DNA of 64,000 bases from Paracoccaceae bacterium (GTDB taxonomy: Bacteria > Pseudomonadota > Alphaproteobacteria > Rhodobacterales > Rhodobacteraceae): assembly GCA_029244725.1 (NCBI GenBank), contig JAQWQJ010000133.1, positions 36,940-100,939 of the forward strand, written 5' to 3'. Below, in pieces: positions 52,196-60,215 of the stretch. The first letter of the stretch is position 1. Every line of letters starts with the position of its first letter. The translations under genes and the position numbers were made by a program. The notes beneath the pieces were generated by a model. The model was not told the DNA's origin and made no database searches. It was given only the letters and a program-made list of their open reading frames with translations.

Positions 52196-53227
52196 GTGGC
52201 GAATAGGACAACAATCAAAGATATCGCGCGCGAGGCGGGCGTTAGTGTGACGACCGTCGATCGGGCAATCAACGGGCGTGGACGCGTAAGGCCGGAGACT
52301 TTAAGGAAGATCGCAGCGGCGGCGCAACGCGTGGGCTATCACGGAATGGGCATATTTCGGGATCGTCTCGACAAATCGCTTCCAGAAATTAGACTCGGCT
52401 TCGTTCTGCTGAAACAATCGCAAGAGTTCTACCGCAACTTTGCGCAGGAAATCGAACAGGCCATAGCGGAGCGCACCGACATTCGCGGCGAAGCGCTCAT
52501 TCGGTTCTCGTCATCGCAGTCGCCCGCCGAGTTCGCCGAAATTCTGACGGAGCTGGGCGAAGACTGTGACGCGATTGCCGGCGCCGCAGTAAACGATCAG
52601 AAACTCGATCGGGTAGTTCAGAATTTGAAAGACAAAAACGTCTCGGTTTTTTCGCTTTTGAATGATTTTGCTCAGGGCATTCGCAAGAATTATGTAGGCT
52701 TGAACAATATTAAGGTCGGGCGACTGGCGGCCTGGCTGATTACGAAGACCGTCCATGAGCCCGGGAAGCTTGCGATTTTCGTGGGTGGGAATCGCTGGCA
52801 CGGGCATGACTTGCGCGAGGTCGGGTTTCGTTCATTCGTGCGCGAGTCTGGGCCTAGGTTTTCGGTACTCGATACGCTTGTCAATCTCGAGACCCGGCAA
52901 GTGACCTACGAGGCGACACTCGACTTGCTTGACCGACATCCCGATTTGAAGGGAATCTACGTGGCAGGGGGCGGTATGGAAGGCGCGATCGCGGCGCTGC
53001 GCGAGCGCCATGCCGAACCGCAGGTCGCACTCATCGTCAACGAGCTAACTGCTGAGAGTCGCGCGGCACTGATCGATGGCTATGCAATTATGGCCATTGC
53101 AACACCTCTCTCGGCCCTGTGCAAAGAGCTTTTAGACATGATGATTGCCTCCTGTGGCCAAGCAGATGATGGGGTCTCGGGGCAGCATTTTTTGGAACCA
53201 AGACTGCACCTTCCCGAAACTCTCTAA
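52196..53227 (+). CDS. LacI-family regulator, probable iol repressor
   Basis: A 343-residue regulator. The helix-turn-helix is at the N-terminus, TTIKDIAREAGVSVTTVDRA, followed by RPETLRKIAAAAQRVGYHG and an effector domain of the ribose-binding type. The GTG at 52196 has GGGA eight bases upstream; the TTG at 52190 is too close to that site. It stands at the head of the inositol genes and dyads flank it. The effector is probably inositol or a catabolic intermediate. Its C-terminus is closely similar to the partial gene at the right edge of the window. Confidence 0.85.
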   Translation: MANRTTIKDIAREAGVSVTTVDRAINGRGRVRPETLRKIAAAAQRVGYHGMGIFRDRLDKSLPEIRLGFVLLKQSQEFYRNFAQEIEQAIAERTDIRGEALIRFSSSQSPAEFAEILTELGEDCDAIAGAAVNDQKLDRVVQNLKDKNVSVFSLLNDFAQGIRKNYVGLNNIKVGRLAAWLITKTVHEPGKLAIFVGGNRWHGHDLREVGFRSFVRESGPRFSVLDTLVNLETRQVTYEATLDLLDRHPDLKGIYVAGGGMEGAIAALRERHAEPQVALIVNELTAESRAALIDGYAIMAIATPLSALCKELLDMMIASCGQADDGVSGQHFLEPRLHLPETL

Positions 53228-53275
53228 TGACGTTAAAACGTCAACTACTATGGCTAAAATGCGTCATGAATGACG
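53228..53275. promoter_or_regulatory. Two candidate operators between the LacI gene and iolI
   Basis: The first dyad is TGACGTT-AA-AACGTCA at 53228-53243, directly after the regulator stop. The second is CGTCAT-GA-ATGACG at 53262-53275. They share the TGACG/CGTCA half-site with the dyad at 52165. The iolI start is 92 bases downstream. Side-by-side operators suggest cooperative repression of the iol operon. Confidence 0.6.
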
Positions 53276-53367
53276 TGAAATAGCTCTCGACTCATTGATC
53301 GAGATAGTGAATCAGCGCAATTGTCACCCCCAACGCCGGAAGGAGGATCCGGTTATTGGGGGGCGAT

Positions 53368-54183
53368 ATGCAAACTGCGTTGAATCATATGACTGTGCCG
53401 AATCTCGGTTACGTGGACTTTCTCGAACTGGCCGCACAGCTCGGCTGTGTGGGGGTCGAAGTGCGCAACGACCTACCTCGCCCCCTGTTCGATGACCTCG
53501 ATCCGGAGGAAGCCGGTCGCATCGCACGGGACAAAGGTCTTCGCCTTGTCGGGCTGAGTCAGGTCTATCCCTTTAACGACTGGACGCCAGAGCGCGAGGA
53601 CGCGGTCAAGACGCTGATCGCGACCGCAAAGGCCTCTGGCGCTGAAACGATCAGCCTCATTCCACTCAACGACGGAACAGCAATAGGCAATAGGGAACGG
53701 CAGGCAAATGCCAGAGTCGCACTCAAGGGCGTTCTTCCCTTGATGCAAGATGCTGAGCTGACAGCACTTGTGGAACCTTTGGGCTTTCAGCGTTCGTCGC
53801 TACGCTACAAGAAAGAACTTGTCGAGATGATCGCCTCGGTTGGTAGCGAGGATCACTTCAAGATCGTACACGACACATTTCATCATACCCTGGCTGATGG
53901 CGGGCCGATCTTTCCAGAGATGACAGGCATCGTGCATATCTCGGCTGTGATCGACCCGACGCTGAGCGTTGAGCAAATGGAAGACGAGCATCGCGTTCTC
54001 GTCGATGAACATGATCGGCTCGGCAACATCGAGCAAATCGCGTCGTTGTTGGCGGCCGGATATAAAGGTCCGGTCTCTTACGAGTGCTTTTCGCCTCAGA
54101 CCCACTCGCTTCATGATCCCTATTCCGAGATCAAACGCTCATTCGATTTTATTTCCTCGCAACTTCAGGCCCAAGCGGCCTAA
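53368..54183 (+). CDS. iolI: Inosose isomerase-like TIM-barrel protein (IolI type)
   Basis: A 271-residue xylose-isomerase-like TIM barrel. Metal ligands are recognisable as Glu in ALVEPLGFQ, Asp and His in KIVHDTFHHTL, His in GIVHISAV and Glu in VSYECFSPQ. IolI of B. subtilis has 278 residues and interconverts 2-keto-myo-inositol and 1-keto-D-chiro-inositol. Its place in the iol cluster agrees. The ATG at 53368 is preferred to the TTG at 53356, and an AAGGAGGATCC site lies upstream. Confidence 0.82.
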   Translation: MQTALNHMTVPNLGYVDFLELAAQLGCVGVEVRNDLPRPLFDDLDPEEAGRIARDKGLRLVGLSQVYPFNDWTPEREDAVKTLIATAKASGAETISLIPLNDGTAIGNRERQANARVALKGVLPLMQDAELTALVEPLGFQRSSLRYKKELVEMIASVGSEDHFKIVHDTFHHTLADGGPIFPEMTGIVHISAVIDPTLSVEQMEDEHRVLVDEHDRLGNIEQIASLLAAGYKGPVSYECFSPQTHSLHDPYSEIKRSFDFISSQLQAQAA

Positions 54184-54220
54184 GCCGAGGAACAACCGCC
54201 CCCAATTGGGGGCTTTCGGC
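54184..54220 (+). terminator. Hairpin between iolI and the binding-protein gene
   Basis: The perfect 16-bp palindrome GCCCCCAATTGGGGGC at 54198-54213 is flanked by GCCGA (54184-54188) and TCGGC (54216-54220), which extend the stem. An A-run follows rather than a T-run, so rightward termination is weak; it may stabilise or attenuate the message. Confidence 0.5.
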
Positions 54221-54264
54221 AAAAAAATAATGGTGCGCCGGACACCGATAACGGGAGGAACCCA

Positions 54265-55203
54265 ATGAAAAAGACCCTTATCACAGCAAGCCTTGCTACG
54301 CTTCTTGGAACCGCTGCGGTGGCGCAAGAAATCGGCGCAACTATCGCGGCGTTCGACGACAACTTTCTAACCGTCATGCGCAACGGTATGACAGATCACG
54401 CAGCAAGCCTTGATGGCGTAAGTCTACAAGTCGAGGACGCCAGCAACGATCTTGCCAAGCAAATCGACCAAGTCAAAAACTTTGTTGCCTCTGGTGTTGA
54501 TGCGATCATCGTAAACATCGTTGATACTTCTGCCGGTGCCGCAATGACCGAAGCTGCCGGAAACGTGCCGCTAGTCTTTGTTAACCGCCAGCCTGACAAT
54601 GTGGACAGCCTGCCAGATACACAGGCCTTCGTTGCATCCAACGAGATCGAATCCGGTACCCTAGAGGCCTTTGAGATCTGTAAGAACCTGCGTGCTGCTG
54701 GTAAAGGTGGCGGCGCGACCGGTTACTTGATGAACGGTGAGCTTTCCAACCAGGCAGCCGTGCAGCGTTCAAAGGACGTGCATGACATCATCGGCACCGA
54801 CATGTGTAACTTTATGACGCTGATCGACGAACAGACTGCAAACTGGTCTCGCGACCAGGCGCAAGATCTCATGACAAACTGGTTGTCGTCGGGCGAGCCT
54901 TTTGACTTCGTTATTGCCAACAACGACGAAATGGCGATCGGTGCAATCCAGGCGATGGAAGCTGCAGGCATCGACATGGCTGACGTTGAAGTCGGCGGCG
55001 TCGACGCGACACAGGACGCTCTTGTGGCCATGCAAGCTGGACAGCTTGATGTCACAGTGTTCCAGGACGCATTCGGTCAGGGTGCAGGTTCGGTTAACAC
55101 AGCACTCGCACTTGCCGCTGGCGAGGACGTGGACAGCAAAGTCTATATCCCATTCCAGCTAGTGGTTCCCGGCAACATTGATAATTTCCTTAGCAAAAAC
55201 TAA
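54265..55203 (+). CDS. Periplasmic sugar-binding protein (inositol type, IbpA-like)
   Basis: A 312-residue precursor with signal peptide ending TAAVAQ. It has the ribose-binding-protein fold (Peripla_BP_4): VKNFVASGVDAIIVNIVDTS, VPLVFVNRQP, the NNDEMAIGAIQAMEAAG hinge block and DATQDALVAMQAGQLDVTVF. Position between iolI and iolG makes inositol the likely ligand. Sequence alone cannot separate it from fructose- or ribose-binding proteins. AGGAGG-like site GGGAGGA precedes the ATG. Confidence 0.85.
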   Translation: MKKTLITASLATLLGTAAVAQEIGATIAAFDDNFLTVMRNGMTDHAASLDGVSLQVEDASNDLAKQIDQVKNFVASGVDAIIVNIVDTSAGAAMTEAAGNVPLVFVNRQPDNVDSLPDTQAFVASNEIESGTLEAFEICKNLRAAGKGGGATGYLMNGELSNQAAVQRSKDVHDIIGTDMCNFMTLIDEQTANWSRDQAQDLMTNWLSSGEPFDFVIANNDEMAIGAIQAMEAAGIDMADVEVGGVDATQDALVAMQAGQLDVTVFQDAFGQGAGSVNTALALAAGEDVDSKVYIPFQLVVPGNIDNFLSKN

Positions 55204-55227
55204 GGCTCTTTCTTTGCCAACAAGCTC

Positions 55228-55255
55228 GGACGGCGCGGAAGCGCGCCGTCCTTTT
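55228..55255 (+). terminator. Intrinsic terminator/attenuator after the binding-protein gene
   Basis: A perfect 10-bp stem GGACGGCGCG/CGCGCCGTCC with a GAAG loop is followed directly by TTTT. It stands 24 bases after the binding-protein stop and 28 bases before the permease start. Partial termination here would give more binding protein than permease. Confidence 0.8.
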
Positions 55256-55283
55256 CATTTCCGGCAACCCTGGGGAGGCGCAG

Positions 55284-56357
55284 ATGGCTGACAAAAGCCA
55301 AGGCACCGGCGGTCTAACATTCGATAAATCCAAGCGATCATGGCCGAACGAGCTGAATATTCTTTTGGCCCTTGTAATCATCATAGTCATATTCGAGATC
55401 ATAGGTCAGACCGCACCTTACATGCGCGGCCAGAGCTTCTTGTTTGATACTAGGGATCGCTTTGACAGTATTTTCAACGAAGCCCGCTTGCAGATCATCA
55501 TACTACAGGTCGCGATTATCGGGATCATAGCTTTGGGCGTTACGCAGGTGATCATCACGGCAGGAATCGACCTTTCTTCAGGCCCGCTCGTGGCGGCGAC
55601 GGCGATGATTGCGATGAGCTTTGCTCAGACCGAACTGGTCAACAGTAACCCGAACCCAAAGGCTATATTCGGCGTTTGGGCGATGGACCTCCCAGTTATT
55701 ATTCCTGTTGTCATAGGCATCACCTTCGGAGCCTTTATCGGCGCCATTAACGGCACATTCATTGCATTCTTTCGTATCCCACCCTTTATTGCGACTTTGG
55801 GCATGTTCTTGATCTGCCGCGGCATCGCGTTGTGGTGGTCGAATGGGCAACCGGTGTCTTTCCCGACGGACAGTTACAAGTTCATCGGTTCTGGCATGAT
55901 GCCTGTTGTCTGGTTTCTATCGCTGGCGGTCGTCTTCCACATTATCATGCGCTACACGGTTTATGGCAAACACACCTACGCCATCGGGTCCAACGAAGAA
56001 GCCGCGCGGATGTCCGGCATCAATGTTAAGCGCCACAAAGTGTTAGTCTATATGATTGCCGCGATGTTGGCCGCTTTCGCCGGCGTGGTTTTAAGCTCAA
56101 AAGGTGCGACCGCGCAGGCAGGGATGGGTGAGTTCTACGAACTCTTTGCGATCGCGATGGCGGTTATCGGCGGTATCAGTCTGACTGGCGGACGCGGTTC
56201 GATCATAGGAACGGTCCTTGGCGCCATGGTTATCGGCGTCATTCGTTCAGGCTTCACGTACGTCAAACTCGATGGATCGTATCAGCTTGTCGCTATGGGC
56301 GCGATCATTATCGCAGCGGTGGTCCTTGACCAGTATCGCCAGCGCAATCGCGCTTGA
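55284..56357 (+). CDS. Sugar (inositol type) ABC importer permease
   Basis: A 357-residue permease of the ribose/fructose/inositol (BPD_transp_2) family with about ten hydrophobic segments. The family block ITAGIDLSSGPLVAATAMIA, the PPFIATLGMFLICRGIAL segment and the loop AIGSNEEAARMSGINVKRHK for docking the ATPase are seen. The ATG has GGGGAGGCGC upstream. Downstream, the ATPase gene follows after 16 bases. Confidence 0.9.
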   Translation: MADKSQGTGGLTFDKSKRSWPNELNILLALVIIIVIFEIIGQTAPYMRGQSFLFDTRDRFDSIFNEARLQIIILQVAIIGIIALGVTQVIITAGIDLSSGPLVAATAMIAMSFAQTELVNSNPNPKAIFGVWAMDLPVIIPVVIGITFGAFIGAINGTFIAFFRIPPFIATLGMFLICRGIALWWSNGQPVSFPTDSYKFIGSGMMPVVWFLSLAVVFHIIMRYTVYGKHTYAIGSNEEAARMSGINVKRHKVLVYMIAAMLAAFAGVVLSSKGATAQAGMGEFYELFAIAMAVIGGISLTGGRGSIIGTVLGAMVIGVIRSGFTYVKLDGSYQLVAMGAIIIAAVVLDQYRQRNRA

Positions 56358-56373
56358 ATAAGGAGAATCGAAC

Positions 56374-57150
56374 ATGAGCGTCGAATTCGTTCTAAAAACC
56401 GAAAACCTGACAAAACATTATGGCGGTGTTCATGCGTTAGAAGGAGCAAACTTCGAGCTGCGTAAAGGTGAGCACGTCGCGATTATGGGCGACAACGGTG
56501 CTGGAAAATCCACCTTCGTGCGCCAGATCACAGGAGTAGAACAGCGAACAAGTGGGCGGGTGTGGCTATATGGAGAAGAAGTCAATTTTTCCGGGCCGCT
56601 AGAGGCGCGAGAACATGGTATTGAGACAGTGTTTCAGACACTGGCACTGGCCGATGATTTGGATGTCCCCGATAATCTTTTCCTTGGACGTGAAAGAACT
56701 TTTGCAGATTGGCTCGGTCCTTTTCGGCTTCTCGACTATAGGTCAATGCGTCAATCAACACTTGATGCGTTGAACCGGACCGGCGTTAAGATACCCAACA
56801 TCCGGAACACAATTCAGAATATGTCCGGGGGCCAACGTCAATGTGTTGCAATTGCTCGTACGGCGACTTTCCATTCGAAGTTGACTATCATGGACGAACC
56901 GACCGCCGCTCTCGGAGTCCAGGAAACGGCGCAGGTGGAAAACATTATCCGGACATTGAAGGCGGAAGGTGAGCCGCTCATTTTGATTAGCCACAACATG
57001 CGACAGGTTATGGATCTTGTGGATCGCATCGTCGTGTTCCGACGCGGGCGCATCTGCGCCAACCTAAGAAAAGAAGAGACAAACGGCGAGGACATCGTGG
57101 CCTACATCACTGGCGCCAAGACCCAACCCGGTTATGAAGACGCCTTGTAA
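56374..57150 (+). CDS. Sugar ABC importer ATPase, single-domain FrcA type
   Basis: A 258-residue ATPase with Walker A GDNGAGKSTFVRQI, signature MSGGQRQCVAIARTA, Walker B LTIMDEPTAALG and H-loop LISHNMRQVMDLVD. It is half the length of the usual two-domain inositol or ribose ATPases (about 500), and matches the single-domain FrcA of fructose importers. It would function as a homodimer. Cys replaces the usual Arg after the Q in the signature region. Confidence 0.88.
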   Translation: MSVEFVLKTENLTKHYGGVHALEGANFELRKGEHVAIMGDNGAGKSTFVRQITGVEQRTSGRVWLYGEEVNFSGPLEAREHGIETVFQTLALADDLDVPDNLFLGRERTFADWLGPFRLLDYRSMRQSTLDALNRTGVKIPNIRNTIQNMSGGQRQCVAIARTATFHSKLTIMDEPTAALGVQETAQVENIIRTLKAEGEPLILISHNMRQVMDLVDRIVVFRRGRICANLRKEETNGEDIVAYITGAKTQPGYEDAL

Positions 57151-57290
57151 CACGACAAGGCTACATAATAACACACAACGAGGGATCCGAAGCATTCAGA
57201 CTCCTCCCAAAGCGGCCGACGGTATCTCCCTACGTCGGTCGCTAATAGTATAATTATTGGCTAAAAGTGCCGTATTTCAACGAGGACAAC
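57151..57290. promoter_or_regulatory. Intergenic region before iolG
   Basis: A dyad CCGACG(11 bases)CGTCGG at 57215-57237 may fold as a hairpin or bind a regulator. TATAAT stands at 57249-57254 but no good -35 box is 16-18 bases upstream. An internal promoter for the catabolic genes is therefore possible but weakly supported. CGAGGAC is the ribosome site for iolG. Confidence 0.35.
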
Positions 57291-58301
57291 ATGAAAGTTA
57301 GATTTGCCATCCTAGGGGCCGGCCGAATTGGTCAGGTTCATGCAAAGGCCGTAACCTCCACCCCGGGTGCCACGCTTGTCGCAATCGCCGATCCCTTGGC
57401 CGATGCGGCGCAACAGGTTGCAGATGCCTATGGCTGTGACATTCGGAGCATTGACGCAATCGCCGCAAGTGACGACGTCGATGCTGTGGCGATCTGTACG
57501 CCAACCAACACCCACGCCGATTTGATTGAACAATTCGCCAAGGTGGGCAAGGCGGTCTTTTGCGAAAAACCGATTGATCTTAGCCTCGAGCGCGTCTTGA
57601 ATTGCCTGAAAACAGTTGAAGCAGAAGACGCGACTCTGATGGTTGGTTTCAACCGACGTTTCGATCCTGATTTCATGGCGCTAAAATCTGCAATTGACGA
57701 AGGCCGGATCGGCGACGTCGAGATGATTACCGTGACCAGCCGAGATCCAGGCCCACCGCCTTATGAGTACATCAAAGTCTCGGGCGGGATTTTCCGCGAT
57801 ATGACGATTCATGATTTCGATGTCGCACGTTGGCTGCTAGATGAAGAAGTTGAGACGGTGCAGGCAGCGGCATCGGTTCTTACGGACAAAAAGATCGGAG
57901 AACTAGGTGACTTCGACAGTGTTAACGTAATCCTGACCACCGCAAGTGGGAAGCAGTGCACAATAACAAACACCCGACGCGCAACCTACGGCTATGACCA
58001 GCGTATCGAAGTACTTGGCTCGAAGGGTTCGGTGTCTGCCGAAAATCACCGCGAAGCCAACATCGAAATCGCCGACAGCACGGGCTACACGCGCCCTCCG
58101 CTCTTGAATTTCTTCATGTCGCGCTATGTCAACGCCTATGCAAACGAAATTGAATCTTTCGTAGGCGCGGTTGCCGACAATGCCCCGACTCCGACCACCG
58201 GCCACGACGGAATGATGGCGCTGGCGTTGGCAGATGCGGCGCTGAAATCAGTGGAAGAAGGCCGTGTCGTTCATGTTTCAGAGGTGACGGGCCAGACATG
58301 A
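57291..58301 (+). CDS. iolG: Inositol 2-dehydrogenase (Gfo/Idh/MocA family)
   Basis: A 336-residue NAD-dependent dehydrogenase from the ATG at 57291. The N-terminal Rossmann motif is ILGAGRIGQVHAKAV, and the catalytic Lys is in VFCEKPIDLSL. The second domain has GGIFRDMTIHDFDVARWL with the catalytic Asp and His. It oxidises myo-inositol to scyllo-inosose, the first step of the pathway. Length agrees with IolG. The stop overlaps iolC by an ATGA. Confidence 0.88.
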   Translation: MKVRFAILGAGRIGQVHAKAVTSTPGATLVAIADPLADAAQQVADAYGCDIRSIDAIAASDDVDAVAICTPTNTHADLIEQFAKVGKAVFCEKPIDLSLERVLNCLKTVEAEDATLMVGFNRRFDPDFMALKSAIDEGRIGDVEMITVTSRDPGPPPYEYIKVSGGIFRDMTIHDFDVARWLLDEEVETVQAAASVLTDKKIGELGDFDSVNVILTTASGKQCTITNTRRATYGYDQRIEVLGSKGSVSAENHREANIEIADSTGYTRPPLLNFFMSRYVNAYANEIESFVGAVADNAPTPTTGHDGMMALALADAALKSVEEGRVVHVSEVTGQT

Positions 58302-60211
58302 CCAAGCCACTTGACCTAATTACCATTGGCCGATCTTCGGTGGACCTTTACGGCGCACAGATTGGCGGACGCTTGGAGGACATGGGGTCGTTTGACAAGT
58401 ATATCGGTGGCTCTCCGACGAATATTGCCTGCGGAACGGCACGTTTAGGGCTCAAGTCAGCCGTGATCACCGGCGTTGGCGACGAACATATGGGCCGTTT
58501 CATTGTTGAGCAGTTGCAGCGTGAAGGTGTCAACACTCACGGCGTCAAAACGGACCCTGACCGGCTTACGGCTCTTGTCTTGTTGGGTATTCGCGACCAA
58601 GATCAGTTCCCCCTGATCTTCTATCGCGAGCACTGTGCCGATATGGGGCTGACAGTTGACGACATTGATGCAGATTTTATTCGTTTGGCCCGTGCTGTCG
58701 TCGCGACAGGCACCCATCTGAGCCATCCGCAAGTCGAGGCTGCCACCATCAAGGCGCTTGAGATTGCGCGAGATGCGGGGATGCAGACCGCGCTGGACAT
58801 TGATTATCGTCCGAACCTTTGGGGTGTCGCGGGACATGGTGACGGTGAAAGCCGTTTTGTTGAAAGCGACGCGGTGACGGCCAAGTTGCAATCGACGTTG
58901 CATCTGTTTGATCTGATCGTGGGCACCGAAGAAGAATTCCACATTGCGGGTGGTTCGACCGATACGATCGTAGCGTTGCGCGCGGTGCGGGCTGTTTCGG
59001 GGGCGACATTGGTGTGCAAACGCGGCGCGGCAGGCGCAACTGCATTTGAAGCGGATATTCCTGACAGTTTGGATGATGGCCAAAGCGGCCCCGGTTTCCC
59101 TATCGAAGTTTTCAATGTGTTGGGCGCTGGCGATGGCTTCATGTCGGGCCTATTGAAAGGCTGGCTAGATGGTGACAACTGGCCAACGGCGTTGAAATAT
59201 GCCAATGCTTGCGGCGCTTTTGCGGTCAGCAGGCATGGGTGTACACCGGCCTATCCAAGCTGGGAAGAGCTACAGTTTTTCTTTGATCGCGGCATCATGC
59301 GCCCGGATCTGCGCAATGATGCAGAGCTAGAGCAAGTGCATTGGGCAACGAACCGGCATGGGGATTGGTCATCGGTCAAGACGTTTGCCTTTGATCACCG
59401 TTTGCAGCTTGAGGAAATGGATGGCTACACGCTGGAAAAAGGCGGGCGGTTCAAAGAGCTTTGCCTTGATGCGGCGCTTTCGGTCCAGAATGGCCAACCG
59501 GGGTATGGCATTCTCTGTGACAACCGGATCGGGCGTGGTGCGTTGCACCGGGCAACCGGCACCGGGCTTTGGATTGGTCGTCCTACTGAATTGCCGGGAT
59601 CACGGCCGATAGAGTTTGAGTCGGACCTCGGAGAAGATTTTGGTCGCCTGCGCGAATGGGCGCGCGAGAACGTGGTGAAGCTGCTGGTCTTTGTGCACCC
59701 GGATGACGATGTCGAAACGATGGAGGCGCATATCCGGCGTGTCCGCCGTCTGTTCACGGCGGCGCGGCGCAACGGTCTGGAGTTTCTGCTGGAAATCATT
59801 CCGTCGAAGGTTGGTACGGTGGATGACGATACCTCTGCCACACTGATCCAACATTTTTACGATGCGGGTGTTTACCCGGACTGGTGGAAGCTGGAGCCGT
59901 TCAAGACCGAGGCTGCCTGGCAAAATGCCGTTGATGCCATTGAGCGCAATGATCCACGCACCCGTGGTATCGTGGTGCTGGGGCTGGATGCGCCCGAGGC
60001 AGAGTTGGCGGCCAGTTTTGCGCTGGCGGCCAAACAGCCTTTGGTCAAGGGGTTTGCCGTGGGTCGGACGATCTTTGGCGATGCGGCCCGCGCATGGTTG
60101 AAGGGTGATATGGCCGATGATGCGGCGGTGGCGCAGATGGCCGAGCGTTACACAAGGCTCTGTGAAATTTGGGACGAAGCACGGGCAGATGCCCGTTTGA
60201 ACGTGGGGTAG
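58298..60211 (+). CDS. iolC: 5-dehydro-2-deoxygluconokinase fused to a DUF2090 (aldolase-like) domain
   Basis: A 637-residue fusion. Residues 1 to about 325 are a PfkB kinase: IGGSPTNIACGTARLGLKSA near the N-terminus and the ATP/substrate motif VLGAGDGFMSGLLKGW. Residues from about 340 are the DUF2090 TIM-barrel domain (KTFAFDHRLQLEEM, VKLLVFVHPDDDVETMEAH). The kinase makes 2-deoxy-5-keto-gluconate 6-phosphate; the second domain is thought to replace IolJ aldolase. The fusion is common in alphaproteobacteria. GC content and codon use rise within this gene, from about its middle onward. Confidence 0.9.
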   Translation: MTKPLDLITIGRSSVDLYGAQIGGRLEDMGSFDKYIGGSPTNIACGTARLGLKSAVITGVGDEHMGRFIVEQLQREGVNTHGVKTDPDRLTALVLLGIRDQDQFPLIFYREHCADMGLTVDDIDADFIRLARAVVATGTHLSHPQVEAATIKALEIARDAGMQTALDIDYRPNLWGVAGHGDGESRFVESDAVTAKLQSTLHLFDLIVGTEEEFHIAGGSTDTIVALRAVRAVSGATLVCKRGAAGATAFEADIPDSLDDGQSGPGFPIEVFNVLGAGDGFMSGLLKGWLDGDNWPTALKYANACGAFAVSRHGCTPAYPSWEELQFFFDRGIMRPDLRNDAELEQVHWATNRHGDWSSVKTFAFDHRLQLEEMDGYTLEKGGRFKELCLDAALSVQNGQPGYGILCDNRIGRGALHRATGTGLWIGRPTELPGSRPIEFESDLGEDFGRLREWARENVVKLLVFVHPDDDVETMEAHIRRVRRLFTAARRNGLEFLLEIIPSKVGTVDDDTSATLIQHFYDAGVYPDWWKLEPFKTEAAWQNAVDAIERNDPRTRGIVVLGLDAPEAELAASFALAAKQPLVKGFAVGRTIFGDAARAWLKGDMADDAAVAQMAERYTRLCEIWDEARADARLNVG

Positions 60212-60215
60212 ACCA

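Noticed and set aside
51904..52272. A leftward frame of 122 codons overlapping the iol regulator start
   Set aside because: It covers the operator and the helix-turn-helix codons of the opposite gene, with no recognised features.
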